Below are positions 8,707-17,916 of a stretch of DNA of 64,000 nt, in pieces. This stretch comes from Achromobacter pestifer. GTDB lineage: Bacteria > Pseudomonadota > Gammaproteobacteria > Burkholderiales > Burkholderiaceae_B. The notes below the pieces were generated by a model. That model worked only from the letters and a program-made list of their open reading frames with translations. It was not told where the DNA came from and did no database searches. Each line of letters opens with the position of its first letter. Positions within the stretch are counted from its first letter, which is position 1. The DNA is taken from NCBI RefSeq assembly GCF_013267355.1, contig NZ_CP053985.1, positions 2,852,001-2,916,000 of the forward strand. The letters run 5' to 3'. The position numbers and the translations under genes were made by a program.

Positions 8707-9425
8707 AGACCTATAGCGCGGCCGACGTGGCCGCGACCACACCGGAAGCATTGGCGCGCCTGCGCGTAGCGGGGCCGGCCGAGGACTACGCGGCCTGGAT
8801 CCGCGCGGCCGCCGAACTGGGGCTGATCGAAGCCCAGACCATCTACGGCCAGATGCTGCTGGACGGCGCCGGCGTCGAACGCGATCCGGAGCTGGGGCTG
8901 ACATGGTTCAAGCGCGCGGCCCATGCCGATCACCCCATGGCCATCAACATGGTGGGCCGCTGCTACGAGAACGGCTGGGGCGTGGCGCGGGACGACACGG
9001 TCGCAGCCTACTGGTTCCGGCTGGCGGCGGACCGCGGCCTGGACTGGGGCATGTACAACTACGCCCACATGCTGCGCAGCGGCCGCGGCAGCGTGGCGCA
9101 GAACCCCGCGGCGGCGCTGGCTCTGTACCAGAAGGCGGCGGACGCCGGGCACGTGAAGTCCATCGGGGTGGTCGGGCGCTATTACGAGGCCGGCGAGGTG
9201 GTCGAGCAGGACATGGAGCGCGCCTTCGACTGCTACCGGCGCTGCGCCGAAGGCGGCGATTTCCGCGGCATGTTCCACCTGGGCCGGCTGCTGTTGCTGC
9301 GCGGGCAGAAACAGGACGCCGTGCAATGGCTCGCGCGCGTGCCGGAGACCGCCACGCCTGCCTTCCTGCGGGAAGCCAACGCCATGCTGCGGGACAGCGG
9401 CTTTCCTGCGCTGTATGAGGGGTAG
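8703..9425 (+). CDS. Sel1-like tetratricopeptide repeat protein
   Basis: This 240-aa protein has no signal peptide and consists mostly of Sel1-type repeats (about residues 35-215). Recognisable units include [39 protein letters not shown] and [19 protein letters not shown], each of 36-38 residues with the A/G-rich helix pairs typical of the family. Such proteins are scaffolds for protein contacts. The gene is fused operonically to lipB by a 4-bp overlap, so a role in lipoylation is possible but unproven. Confidence 0.88.
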   Translation: MKTYSAADVAATTPEALARLRVAGPAEDYAAWIRAAAELGLIEAQTIYGQMLLDGAGVERDPELGLTWFKRAAHADHPMAINMVGRCYENGWGVARDDTVAAYWFRLAADRGLDWGMYNYAHMLRSGRGSVAQNPAAALALYQKAADAGHVKSIGVVGRYYEAGEVVEQDMERAFDCYRRCAEGGDFRGMFHLGRLLLLRGQKQDAVQWLARVPETATPAFLREANAMLRDSGFPALYEG

Positions 9426-9440
9426 GCGGGGTTTTCCGGC

Positions 9441-10253
9441 CTACGTGCTCAGCCTTTCCTCAAAAACCACTTCCACCGTTACCCGTTCGCCCGTGCCGCG
9501 TTCGCCGTCCAGGCGGTCCAGCAGCAGCTGGCCGGCGCGCCGGCCCAGGATGGCTGCGTCGGCGCCCAGGGTGGTGAGCCCTTGCGCCCATTGCGCGGCG
9601 CTGCCGTCGTCCGAGTAGCCCAGCACCGCCAGGTCTTGCGGCACTTGCAGGTCGCGGTTGTGGGCTTCCGAGACCGAGGCCGCGGCCAGCAGGTCGGTCG
9701 TGCAGAACACCGCGTCGAAGATCGTGTTGGTGGCCAAGAGACGCAGGAAGGCCATGCGGCCGTCGTTCATGTGCTGGACCTCGGGTTGCACGATGTCCGC
9801 CACCAGGTCCAGTCCGAGTGCGGCCGCGCTGCCGATGAAGCCTTCGCGCCGGGCGCGCTCCCAGGCATTGTCGGCGCTGATGCAGGCGACCTGCGCATGG
9901 CGCTTGGCGGCAAGATGCCGCGCCGCCATGCGGCCGGCTTCCGCGTTGTCGACCACCACGGCGCCGTCCAGCGGCTGGGGGGACGCGTTCCAGGTTTCCA
10001 CCACGGGGATTTCCAGCGCTGCCAGGACGGTTCGCAGGGCGGGATCGTCCAGGGGGCCGATGGTGAGAGCGGCGGCGGGACGCAGGTCGCCGAGCAGAGG
10101 CAGGGACTGGGCTTCATGCCAGGGGCCGGCGGCCAGGTAGTAGCCGGCGGGCAGCAGCAATTCGGCGCAGGCCTGGATGGCGCGGGCCGCGGGCGCCCAG
10201 TCCAGTCGGGGTGCGATCAGGGCGATGGGGCGGGGCGGGGGCAGGGAAGACAT
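9441..10253 (-). CDS. LacI-type effector-binding domain protein without HTH
   Basis: The 270-aa product reads as a LacI/GalR ligand-binding core (periplasmic-binding fold): PIALIAPRL at the start, VVVDNAEAGRMAARHLAAK (hinge-contact region), FDAVFCTTDLLAAA, and LAVLGYSDDGSAAQWAQGLTTL near the end. The normal 55-60-residue N-terminal helix-turn-helix is absent, and no HTH can be read in the other two frames of the 170 bp upstream. The ATG at 10253 is used; a TTG at 10259 would add two residues. It may be a degenerate regulator or a stand-alone sensor. It lies divergent from lipA and convergent with the Sel1 gene. Confidence 0.75.
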   Translation of the reverse strand: MSSLPPPRPIALIAPRLDWAPAARAIQACAELLLPAGYYLAAGPWHEAQSLPLLGDLRPAAALTIGPLDDPALRTVLAALEIPVVETWNASPQPLDGAVVVDNAEAGRMAARHLAAKRHAQVACISADNAWERARREGFIGSAAALGLDLVADIVQPEVQHMNDGRMAFLRLLATNTIFDAVFCTTDLLAAASVSEAHNRDLQVPQDLAVLGYSDDGSAAQWAQGLTTLGADAAILGRRAGQLLLDRLDGERGTGERVTVEVVFEERLST

Positions 10254-10423
10254 GGGCAAAACCGGCAGATTCGTCAGGCGTGACGATAACCCAGCCAGGC
10301 CTTGGCCGAGGACGCGCGCCGCCCGGGGGCGGGCCCTCGCCGGGCGGATCCGGGCGGCGGAGGGTAAAATGCCGTTTTTGTCTCAGACCCGGCGTGTCCG
10401 CGCGCCGGTCATGAAGGTGCTCC

Positions 10424-11428
10424 ATGTCCACGCTCGCCGAGTCTCCTGTCCCCTCGAACGAATCCGCCGCTGCGCCCGCGGAAGCGGTCTACGATCCGAC
10501 GCAAAAGCAGAAATCGCAGGCCAAGACCGCGCGCATTCCCATCAAGATCGTTCCGGCCGAGCGCCTGAAAAAGCCTGAATGGATCCGCGTCAAGGCCGCC
10601 GCGCCCGGCTCGCGCTTCTACGACATCAAGCGCATCCTGCGCGAGCACAACCTGCACACGGTGTGCGAGGAAGCGTCCTGCCCGAACATCGGCGAATGCT
10701 TCGGCAAGGGCACGGCCACCTTCATGATCATGGGCGACAAGTGCACCCGCCGCTGTCCCTTCTGTGATGTGGGCCACGGCCGCCCGGATCCGCTGGACAC
10801 CAACGAGCCCCTGAACCTGGCGCGCACCATCGCCGCGATGAAGCTGTCCTATGTCGTGATCACCTCGGTGGACCGCGACGACCTGCGCGACGGCGGCGCG
10901 GGCCACTTCGTCGATTGCATCACGCACATCCGCGAACTGTCGCCCACCACCCGCATCGAGGTGCTGGTGCCTGACTTCCGCGGCCGCCTGGACCGCGCGC
11001 TGACCATCCTGAACGCCGGCCCCCCGGACGTCATGAACCACAACCTGGAGACCGTGCCGCGCCTGTACAAGCAGGCGCGTCCGGGCTCGGACTACATGCA
11101 CTCGCTGAAGCTGCTGGCCGAGTTCAAGCAGCTGCATCCCGAGGTTCCCACCAAGTCCGGCCTGATGCTGGGCCTGGGCGAGACCGACGAGGAAATCCTG
11201 CAGGTGATGCGCGACATGCGCGAGCACAACGTGGACATGCTGACCATCGGGCAGTACCTGCAGCCCTCGGAGCATCACTTGCCCGTGCTGCGCTACGTGC
11301 ATCCGGACACCTTCGCCATGTTCGAGCGTGAAGCCTATGCGATGGGGTTCTCGCATGCGGCGGTGGGGGCGATGGTGCGTTCCTCGTACCACGCCGACGA
11401 ACAGGCTCACGCCGCCGGCGTGAACTGA
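10424..11428 (+). CDS. lipA: Lipoyl synthase (radical SAM)
   Basis: This 334-aa radical-SAM enzyme inserts two sulfurs into protein-bound octanoate. Both 4Fe-4S sites are intact: the auxiliary cluster ligands C81, C86 and C92 in [12 protein letters not shown], and the SAM cluster C107, C111, C114 in CTRRCPFC. The terminal Ser ligand region RSSYHADEQ is also present. The first 50 residues are a variable extension. It acts on the octanoyl domains made by LipB. The gene ends one base before the convergent rfbC gene, leaving no room for a separate terminator. Confidence 0.96.
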   Translation: MSTLAESPVPSNESAAAPAEAVYDPTQKQKSQAKTARIPIKIVPAERLKKPEWIRVKAAAPGSRFYDIKRILREHNLHTVCEEASCPNIGECFGKGTATFMIMGDKCTRRCPFCDVGHGRPDPLDTNEPLNLARTIAAMKLSYVVITSVDRDDLRDGGAGHFVDCITHIRELSPTTRIEVLVPDFRGRLDRALTILNAGPPDVMNHNLETVPRLYKQARPGSDYMHSLKLLAEFKQLHPEVPTKSGLMLGLGETDEEILQVMRDMREHNVDMLTIGQYLQPSEHHLPVLRYVHPDTFAMFEREAYAMGFSHAAVGAMVRSSYHADEQAHAAGVN

Positions 11429-11429
11429 G

Positions 11430-11972
11430 TCAGCAGGCCGGCGCGTCGGCGAACGACGCGCCGTTGCGGTCCTTCTCGGACAGCTGCGGCGGCTGCTGGC
11501 AGGGCCAGGCAATCGCCAGTTGCGGATCGTTCCAGCGTATGCAGCGCTCGTGCTGCGGCGCGTAATAGTCCGTGGTCTTGTACAGGACCTCGGCATGATC
11601 GGACAGCGTCAGGAAGCCGTGGGCAAAGCCTTCGGGGATCCACACCTGACGCTTGTTTTCCGCACTGAGCAGCGTGCCCACCCACTGCCCATATGTCGGC
11701 GAGCCGCGCCGCATGTCCACCGCCACGTCGTAGATCTCGCCCGCGCATACACGCATGAGCTTGCCCTGGGGTTGTTCCACCTGGTAATGCAGTCCGCGCA
11801 ACACGCCCTGGATCGAGCGTGAATGGTTGTCCTGAACAAAGCGGCGCTGAAGTCCCGTTGCCGCTTCGAATACGGCCTGATTGAAGCTCTCGAAGAAAAA
11901 GCCGCGCTCGTCACCCAGTACTTTGGGCTCCAGAAGCAACACGTCGGGAATGGCGAGTGGAGTGGCTTTCAT
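11430..11972 (-). CDS. rfbC: dTDP-4-dehydrorhamnose 3,5-epimerase
   Basis: This 180-aa cupin enzyme carries out the third step of dTDP-L-rhamnose synthesis. It has the expected DERGFFFESFNQ, the catalytic His in VLRGLHYQ, YDVAVDMRRGSPTYGQW, WIPEGFAHGFL and the late Tyr (YKTTDYYAP). Its ATG overlaps the stop of rfbD by one base, so the two are coupled. The other two pathway genes (rfbA, rfbB) are not in the window. The product supplies rhamnose for lipopolysaccharide or other surface glycans. Confidence 0.95.
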   Translation of the reverse strand: MKATPLAIPDVLLLEPKVLGDERGFFFESFNQAVFEAATGLQRRFVQDNHSRSIQGVLRGLHYQVEQPQGKLMRVCAGEIYDVAVDMRRGSPTYGQWVGTLLSAENKRQVWIPEGFAHGFLTLSDHAEVLYKTTDYYAPQHERCIRWNDPQLAIAWPCQQPPQLSEKDRNGASFADAPAC

Positions 11973-12874
11973 CAGGATGCAGGCGGGTTGCCAGGGTGAA
12001 TGAGTTGATCCAGGGCGCGGTCGACGTGTTCGGTCCATGATGGCATGCGCAGTTCCAGCGCACGCGACAGCTTGGCCGTATCCAGCGTGGCGTTGCACGG
12101 CCGTTGCGCGGCTGCGGGATAGTCCTGCGCGGCAATCGCGCGTATCCGCTGCGGGCTCAACGCCAGCTTGGCGCCGCGCGCAGCGGCCCCGGCAACGATG
12201 TACTTTGCGTAGGCATGCCAGTCGGTCGAGCCGCTGGCGGCCAGATGGTAAGTGCCCGCGGGCAACAGCCCGGCCTGATGTTGCCGGATCGCCAAGGCGG
12301 TAACGTCGGCGACCAGCTCGGCCGACGTGGGCGTGCCCTGCTGGTCGCAAACCACGTCCAGGTCTTCCCGCTCCAGCGCCAAACGCAGCATGGTTTTCAG
12401 AAAATTCCGGCCATGCGTCGAATACACCCAGCCGATTCTGAACACCAGCGCGTCGCAGCCGGCGGCCTGAATGGCCTGCTCGCCCGCCAGCTTGGTGCTG
12501 CCGTATACGTTGAGGGGGTTGGGGCTATCGGTTTCCAGATAAGCTCGCTGCTGCGAGCCGTCGAACACGTAGTCGGTCGAAAAATGGACCAGCAAGGCGC
12601 GGGCTGCCCGGGCATGGCGGGCCAGCATGGCGACCGCCAAGGTGTTGACCTGGGCGGCGGTGCCGCAATCGGTTTCGGCCGCATCCACCGCCGTGTAGGC
12701 GGCCGCGTTCACGATCACATGCGGCCGGCACGACGAGAGGACCTCGAGCAGGGCATCCTGGTCGCGCAGATCGGCGCCGTCGCGCCCCAGCGCCACGACC
12801 TCTCCAAGGGGGAGCAAGGAGCGGCAAAGTTCGCGGCCGACCTGGCCGTTCTTGCCTAGCAATAAGATCTTCAC
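11972..12874 (-). CDS. rfbD: dTDP-4-dehydrorhamnose reductase
   Basis: This 300-aa short-chain dehydrogenase/reductase catalyses the NADPH-dependent last step to dTDP-L-rhamnose. It has the N-terminal nucleotide-binding motif LLGKNGQVGREL, NAAAYTAVDAAE, FSTDYVFDG and the catalytic Tyr/Lys in YGSTK. Translation starts with GTG at 12874 (MKILLLGKNGQ). The longer open frame upstream, about 250 codons, runs through the adenosyltransferase gene and is not coding. Base composition appears somewhat less GC-biased than in the flanking genes. Confidence 0.94.
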   Translation of the reverse strand: MKILLLGKNGQVGRELCRSLLPLGEVVALGRDGADLRDQDALLEVLSSCRPHVIVNAAAYTAVDAAETDCGTAAQVNTLAVAMLARHARAARALLVHFSTDYVFDGSQQRAYLETDSPNPLNVYGSTKLAGEQAIQAAGCDALVFRIGWVYSTHGRNFLKTMLRLALEREDLDVVCDQQGTPTSAELVADVTALAIRQHQAGLLPAGTYHLAASGSTDWHAYAKYIVAGAAARGAKLALSPQRIRAIAAQDYPAAAQRPCNATLDTAKLSRALELRMPSWTEHVDRALDQLIHPGNPPAS

Positions 12875-12939
12875 GCAGCCCTTGCCCAGTTTCGTAGCGT
12901 TCTCAGGTCCAACCGCGCCGCTTGCGGCTGGCCGCGAGA

Positions 12940-13494
12940 CTACTTGCGCGCCTGGGCGCCCGCCCAGAACGTGTCTTTCTGTCCCGCATGCTGGTTTATA
13001 CAACGCGCCAGCACGAACATCAGATCCGACAGCCGGTTCAGGTATTGCCGCAGCGGCGGGTTCACGGCATCGACCCGAGCCAGCGCCACCACGGCCCGCT
13101 CGGCGCGGCGGCAGACGGTGCGCGCCACATGTGCCTGCGCCGAGCCGCGCGAGCCGCCGGGCAAGATGAATTCGCGCAGGGGCGGCAGGGCCGCGTTGTA
13201 GTGGGCCAGGCGCGTATCCAGGCGGGCGATGTGTGCGTCCGTCAGGGCGGTGTGGCCGGGTATGCAGAGCTCCGCGCCCATGTCGAACAGGTCGTGCTGG
13301 ATGGCCAGCAGGTCGGCGGATATCTCGGCGGGCAGGTCCTCGGTCAGCAGCGCGCCGATCACGCTGTTCAGTTCGTCGACGTCGCCGATGGCTGCGATGC
13401 GCGGGGCGTCCTTGGGTGTGCGAGATCCGTCCCCAAGACCCGTGGTGCCGTCGTCTCCCGTGCGGGTGGCGATGACGGATAAGCGGTTGGCCAT
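12940..13494 (-). CDS. Cob(I)yrinic acid a,c-diamide adenosyltransferase, PduO type
   Basis: This 184-aa protein transfers the adenosyl group of ATP to cob(I)alamin. PduO-family motifs are present: TRTGDDGTTGL at the N terminus (ATP binding), then CRRAERAVVAL and LNRLSDLMFVLAR near the C terminus. The ATG at 13494 follows a CAGGAG ribosome site with good spacing; 29 further in-frame residues upstream match nothing. It stands alone between rfbD and the divergent CusF-like gene, with no other cobalamin gene nearby. Confidence 0.92.
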   Translation of the reverse strand: MANRLSVIATRTGDDGTTGLGDGSRTPKDAPRIAAIGDVDELNSVIGALLTEDLPAEISADLLAIQHDLFDMGAELCIPGHTALTDAHIARLDTRLAHYNAALPPLREFILPGGSRGSAQAHVARTVCRRAERAVVALARVDAVNPPLRQYLNRLSDLMFVLARCINQHAGQKDTFWAGAQARK

Positions 13495-13694
13495 GGGAAC
13501 TCCTGAAATGAGTGACGAAAGGTAGGGGTTTTGCGTCCAACCATGAATTGCGGCGGCGCGACCCGCGGACTCCGCAATCAACTGTCAGAATTGTTGCGTC
13601 AGGACGGGGGAACTGTTGCACAAGGGCGGTATCCTAGCACTATGGAAAGCGGGGACGTCGGTTCCACGCGTTCCTGCAATCGGAGGATATCTGC

Positions 13695-14000
13695 ATGATT
13701 TTTGACCGCAAGTATGCAATGCCCATGGCCGCAGCCGCGGCGGTGGCCGTCGTCACGCTGGCCGCGCCGCTGGCGTTCGCGCAGCAGGCCGAGGCCAGCG
13801 GGGAAGTGCGGCGGGTGGATCCGGCCGGCGGCAAGGTCACGATCAAGCATGACGCCATCAAGCCGCTGGACCTGCCCGCGATGACGCTGGTCTATGAAGC
13901 GGATCCGGCGTTGCTGGCCAAGATCAAGGCGGGCGACAAGGTGCGCTTTACCGCGGTCCGCAAGGACGGCAAGTACATCGTGACCGCGATCAGCAACTAG
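13695..14000 (+). CDS. CusF-like periplasmic metal-binding protein
   Basis: This 101-aa protein has a signal peptide (cleavage near LAFAQ) and a short OB-fold domain of the CusF/CopC-chaperone family (VTIKHDAIKPLDLPAMTLVY). In E. coli CusF, Cu(I)/Ag(I) is held by His36, Trp44, Met47 and Met49. The aligned positions here are His52, Leu60, Met63 and Leu65, so the Trp and one Met are missing. Metal binding may be altered or lost. No efflux genes lie nearby. An AGGA ribosome site precedes the ATG. Confidence 0.82.
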   Translation: MIFDRKYAMPMAAAAAVAVVTLAAPLAFAQQAEASGEVRRVDPAGGKVTIKHDAIKPLDLPAMTLVYEADPALLAKIKAGDKVRFTAVRKDGKYIVTAISN

Positions 14001-14046
14001 CATCCCTGGAAGGCGCCGCGCGCACGCCAGGCGTGCCGGCCAAATG

Positions 14047-14086
14047 AAAACGCCGTCCGCGGCCTGGTGGCTGCGGACGGCGTTTT
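14047..14086. terminator. Bidirectional terminator between cusF-like gene and hslU
   Basis: A perfect 14-base inverted repeat (AAAACGCCGTCCGC and its complement) with a 12-base loop lies between convergent genes. The arm ends give A and T runs on both sides, so it should terminate transcription in both directions. Confidence 0.85.
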
Positions 14087-14115
14087 GCTGGGCGCGCAAA
14101 GCGCGCCTGCGGGGT

Positions 14116-15450
14116 TTACAGCACGTAGCGCGCCAGGTCCTGGCTGCTGGCGGCTTCCGCCAGTTGCGCGTTGACGTAGGCGGCGTCGATCTTCACGCTC
14201 TTGTCGCTGCTGGCGGTGGCGTCGAAGGACAGCTCGTCCAGCAGTTTCTCCATCACCGTGTACAGGCGGCGGGCGCCGATGTTTTCGGTGGTTTCGTTGA
14301 CTTCGAAGGCCAGCTCCGCCAGGCGGCGCACGCCTTCTTCCGTGAACTCAAGCTGCAGGTCCTCGGTGGCCATCAGCGCCGTGTACTGCTTGGTCAGCGA
14401 CGCGTCCGTGTCGGACAGGATGCGCACGAAGTCCTCGGCGGTCAGCGATTCGAGTTCGACGCGGATCGGGAAACGGCCCTGCAGTTCAGGGATCAGGTCC
14501 GAGGGGCGCGACAGGTGGAAGGCGCCGGACGCGATGAACAGGATGTGGTCGGTGCGGACCATGCCGTAGCGCGTGTTGACGGTGGTGCCTTCGACCAGGG
14601 GCAGCAGGTCGCGCTGCACGCCCTGGCGCGAGACGTCCGCGCCGCCGGATTCCTGGCGGGCCGCGATCTTGTCGATTTCGTCCAGGAAGACGATGCCGTT
14701 CTGCTCGACGTTGTTGATCGCCACGGTGCGCAGGTCTTCTTCGTTGACGCGCTTGGCGGCTTCTTCGTCGACGATCAGCTTGAAGGCTTCGCGCACCTTC
14801 ATCTTCTTGGGCTTTTTCTTGTCGCGGGCCATGCCGGCGAACATGCCGCGCAGCTGCTCGGCCATTTCTTCCATGCCGGGGGGCGTCATGACGTCCATCT
14901 GCGGCGCGGCCTGGGCGACCTCGATTTCGATCTCGAGGTCATCGATCTTGCCTTCGCGCAGGCGCTTGCGGAAGGTCTGGCGGGCACTGTTGTCCTCGCC
15001 GCGTTCCGGCTCGCCAGAGGCGCCGCGCGGGGGCGGCACCAGGGCGTCCAGGATGCGGTCTTCGGCGGCGTCTTCGGCCTGGGTGCGCACGCGGCGCATT
15101 TCCAGTTCGCGCGTCTGCTTGATCGAGTATTCGGTCAGGTCGCGGATGATGGTGTCGACGTCGCGGCCCACGTAGCCCACTTCGGTGAACTTGGTGGCTT
15201 CGATCTTGATGAAGGGCGCGTTGGCCAGCTTGGCCAGGCGGCGCGCGATTTCGGTCTTGCCCACGCCGGTGGGGCCGATCATGAGGATGTTCTTGGGGTG
15301 GATCTCGTGGCGCAGGGGTTCGGCGACCTGCTGGCGGCGCCAGCGGTTGCGCAGCGCCACGGCCACGGCGCGCTTGGCGCGGTTCTGGCCGACGATGTAC
15401 TTGTCGAGTTCGGAGACGATCTCTCCGGGCGTCATGTTGGATGCGGACAT
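14116..15450 (-). CDS. hslU: HslUV protease ATPase subunit
   Basis: This 444-aa AAA+ unfoldase feeds substrates to HslV. Walker A GPTGVGKT is at residues 59-66, Walker B in [12 protein letters not shown], the GYVG pore loop in [11 protein letters not shown], and the I domain spans about 110-240 with the charged ATPase insert. The C terminus ends DLARYVL, the tail that docks into HslV and activates it. Length equals that of the E. coli protein (443 aa). It is downstream of hslV by 72 bp in one operon. HslUV is typically induced by heat through sigma-32, but no clear sigma-32 promoter was identified here. Confidence 0.96.
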   Translation of the reverse strand: MSASNMTPGEIVSELDKYIVGQNRAKRAVAVALRNRWRRQQVAEPLRHEIHPKNILMIGPTGVGKTEIARRLAKLANAPFIKIEATKFTEVGYVGRDVDTIIRDLTEYSIKQTRELEMRRVRTQAEDAAEDRILDALVPPPRGASGEPERGEDNSARQTFRKRLREGKIDDLEIEIEVAQAAPQMDVMTPPGMEEMAEQLRGMFAGMARDKKKPKKMKVREAFKLIVDEEAAKRVNEEDLRTVAINNVEQNGIVFLDEIDKIAARQESGGADVSRQGVQRDLLPLVEGTTVNTRYGMVRTDHILFIASGAFHLSRPSDLIPELQGRFPIRVELESLTAEDFVRILSDTDASLTKQYTALMATEDLQLEFTEEGVRRLAELAFEVNETTENIGARRLYTVMEKLLDELSFDATASSDKSVKIDAAYVNAQLAEAASSQDLARYVL

Positions 15451-15522
15451 GAGGGCGGATCCTTGAAGCTAGGGCGGGCTGGGGGGCGGCCGCGGCGCGA
15501 CGGGCGCGCCGCATGGCGGGCG

Positions 15523-16062
15523 TCAGTCGCCCAGCGTTTCGATGATGTGATTCTGGTTGGTGTAGATGCAGAGGTCGCCGGCGATTTCCAGCGATTGCTT
15601 GACGACGACCTCGGGCGACAGTTCGGTGTTGCGCAGCAGCGCCAGCGCCGCCGACTGGGCATAGGCGCCGCCGGAGCCGATGGCAGCCAGACCGTGTTCC
15701 GGCTCCAGCACGTCGCCGTTGCCGGTCAGCACCAGCGTGTGCTCGACGTCGGCCACGATCAGCATGGCTTCAAGGCGGCGCAGCACGCGGTCGGTGCGCC
15801 AGTCGCGCGTCAGTTCGACTGCCGAGCGCATCAGGTTGCCCTGGTGCTTTTCGAGCTTGGCTTCGAAGCGTTCCTGCAGGGTGAACGCGTCGGCGGTGGC
15901 GCCGGCGAAGCCGGCCAGAATCTTGTCGTGATACAGGCGGCGAATCTTGCGGGCCGTGCCCTTGACGACGATGTTGCCCAGGGTGACCTGGCCATCGCCG
16001 CCCAGTGCGACGCGGTTGCCGCGGCGCACGCACACGATGGTGGTGGCGTGAAATTGTTCCAT
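15523..16062 (-). CDS. hslV: HslUV protease peptidase subunit
   Basis: This 179-aa protein is the proteasome-like Thr peptidase of HslUV. The catalytic Thr is the first of [11 protein letters not shown] (residue 7), exposed after removal of the short propeptide [15 protein letters not shown] and the conserved Lys in [13 protein letters not shown] follow, and [11 protein letters not shown] is typical of the family. The propeptide is longer than the single Met of E. coli HslV, as in many betaproteobacteria. It is the first gene of the hslVU operon. Confidence 0.96.
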   Translation of the reverse strand: MEQFHATTIVCVRRGNRVALGGDGQVTLGNIVVKGTARKIRRLYHDKILAGFAGATADAFTLQERFEAKLEKHQGNLMRSAVELTRDWRTDRVLRRLEAMLIVADVEHTLVLTGNGDVLEPEHGLAAIGSGGAYAQSAALALLRNTELSPEVVVKQSLEIAGDLCIYTNQNHIIETLGD

Positions 16063-16154
16063 GCGTTCCTTCCTATGAAGGGAATAGCTGGGGGCGACTC
16101 CGAAGAAATCAAGGCTGGACGCTTGCGTCCCATTTGGATGCCGGCCAAAGAAAA

Positions 16155-16185
16155 AAAGGCCATGCTGGAAACCAGCATAGCCTTT
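16155..16185 (-). terminator. Terminator after dksA
   Basis: A strong stem with an AAA loop (one mismatch) ends in a run of seven T on the minus strand. It lies 28 bp downstream of the dksA stop and ahead of hslV, separating the two units. Confidence 0.85.
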
Positions 16186-16212
16186 CAGCGTAGGGCATGA
16201 ATACGGGACGGA

Positions 16213-16677
16213 TCAGTCGCCGTAGAGCTTCTGGCGCATCTCGCGGCGTTCCTGCGCTTCAAGCGACAGGGTGGCCGTGGGGCGGGCCAACAGGCGCGGA
16301 ACGCCGATGGGCTCGCCGGTTTCTTCACACCAGCCGTATTCGCCGCTGTCGATGCGGGCGATGGACTGCTGCACCTTCTTCAGCAGCTTGCGCTCGCGGT
16401 CGCGGGTGCGCAGTTCCAGGGCGTGTTCTTCCTCGATCGTGGCGCGGTCGGCGGGATCGGGCACGAACTGCGTTTCGCGCAGGTGCTCGGTGGTTTCGCC
16501 GGCGTTGGCCAGGATGTCCTGCTCGAGTTGTTTGAGCCGTTCCTTGAAGAAAGCCAACTGGCGTTCGTTCATATAGTCGGACTCGGGCATGGCCAGCAAT
16601 TCCTTCTCGCTGGGCAGATCAATCGCCGTATCGCTCGTCGACTTGCTTGATTTCTTGGTTGCTGCCTTGGTAGCCAT
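16213..16677 (-). CDS. dksA: RNA polymerase-binding transcription factor DksA, cysteine-poor form
   Basis: This 154-aa protein binds the secondary channel of RNA polymerase and works with ppGpp in the stringent response. The coiled-coil tip motif DxxDxA is kept as DPADRA (residues 74-79). The C-terminal region GEYGWCEETGEPIGVPRL, then LARPTATLS, matches the zinc-finger region of E. coli DksA, but only one of the four zinc cysteines remains (C117). The others are Thr, Ser and Ala. Comparable zinc-independent variants are known, for instance Pseudomonas DksA2. The N-terminal 20 residues are a Lys/Ser/Thr-rich extension. Confidence 0.93.
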   Translation of the reverse strand: MATKAATKKSSKSTSDTAIDLPSEKELLAMPESDYMNERQLAFFKERLKQLEQDILANAGETTEHLRETQFVPDPADRATIEEEHALELRTRDRERKLLKKVQQSIARIDSGEYGWCEETGEPIGVPRLLARPTATLSLEAQERREMRQKLYGD

Positions 16678-16803
16678 GAAAACACTCCACTATGAATCGA
16701 TCCTGGCGCGGGCGTCCATTCCCGGTCCGTATTACTTGTTGCCTACGCTATTCGTACCTCACAGTACTGCCTTCGTCGCATCACGTCACGTCAGGAAGGG
16801 GGA

Positions 16804-17916
16804 TTACCCCGCCAGGCACTGCTCCAAGCCCCGGGTGAAAATCTCCTGGGGCAGCTTACGGCCGATGAAAACCATCTTGGTGGACGGTTTTTCGGCTGCG
16901 GTCCACGGCTTGCCGGGTTCGGCGCCCATCATCATGTGCACACCCTGGAACAACATGCGGCGGTTGATGCCCTTCATGTACAGGATGCCCTTGTAACGCA
17001 TCAGGTCGGGACCATAGACCTGCACCACGCCGCCCAGGAATTCCTCAAGGCGCGCGGGATCGAACGGCTTGTTGGAACGGAACACGAACGCGCCGATTTC
17101 GTCGTCGTGCTGGTGGTGGTGATGATGGTGGGCATGATTGCAATGCGCCCCGCAGTCGCCTTCGTGGTCATGATCGTGGCCGTGATCGTGGTCATGGCCG
17201 TGATCGTGCCCGTGGTCGTGGGCGGCGTCGGGGTGCTCATCGGCCAGGAAGTCCGGGTCGATGTCCAGAATGGAATTCAGGTTGAAGCCGCTGATGTCGA
17301 TGATGGACTTCAGGTCGACTTCGCCGAAGTTGACCGGCGTGATCGGCGCGCGCGGGTTCATGTGAACCAGGCGGTGGCGCAGCGCTTCGTAGTCGACTTC
17401 GTTGACCAGGTCGCGCTTGGAGATCAGGATGCGGTCGGCGAAACCGACCTGCTTCTGGGCTTCGGGCTGGGCGTCGAGGGTGGCCATGCCGTGCTTGGCG
17501 TCGACCACCGTCACCACCGCGTCCAGGCGGTAGTACTCGGCGATGTCGTCATCCATGAAGAACGTCTGGCATACCGGGCCGGGGTTGGCCATGCCGGTCG
17601 TCTCGAGGATGACGCGTTCGAAATTCAGTTCGCCGGCTTCGCGCTTGGCGCGCAGCTCGGACAGGGTGCGCATCAGGTCGCCGCGCACCGTGCAGCAGAC
17701 GCAGCCGTTGGACAGTTCGATGATTTCTTCGTCGCGGTCCTGCACCAGCAGGTCGTTGTCGATGCTTTCCGGCCCGAACTCGTTTTCGATGACCGCGACG
17801 CGGCGGCCATGGTATTCGGTCAGGATGCGTTTGAGCAGGGTGGTCTTGCCCGCACCGAGAAAGCCGGTGAGGATGGTGACGGGAACCATTTTGTCCAAAC
17901 TGCGCGGGGTGTTCAT
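16804..17916 (-). CDS. COG0523 (CobW/ZigA-like) metal-chaperone GTPase
   Basis: This 370-aa G3E GTPase has Walker A GFLGAGKT at residues 18-25, the metal-binding CxCC motif C72-V-C74-C75 in GCVCCTVRGDL, a G4-like SKRD (ISKRDLVNEV) and a C-terminal CobW domain. Between them, at about 230-275, is a long His/Asp-rich stretch with many HDHGHD units, expected to bind Zn. Such proteins load or move zinc under depletion. The gene follows zur on the same strand with a 389-bp gap, and the znu transporter genes lie just beyond, so a zinc role is well supported by context. Confidence 0.9.
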   Translation of the reverse strand: MNTPRSLDKMVPVTILTGFLGAGKTTLLKRILTEYHGRRVAVIENEFGPESIDNDLLVQDRDEEIIELSNGCVCCTVRGDLMRTLSELRAKREAGELNFERVILETTGMANPGPVCQTFFMDDDIAEYYRLDAVVTVVDAKHGMATLDAQPEAQKQVGFADRILISKRDLVNEVDYEALRHRLVHMNPRAPITPVNFGEVDLKSIIDISGFNLNSILDIDPDFLADEHPDAAHDHGHDHGHDHDHGHDHDHEGDCGAHCNHAHHHHHHQHDDEIGAFVFRSNKPFDPARLEEFLGGVVQVYGPDLMRYKGILYMKGINRRMLFQGVHMMMGAEPGKPWTAAEKPSTKMVFIGRKLPQEIFTRGLEQCLAG

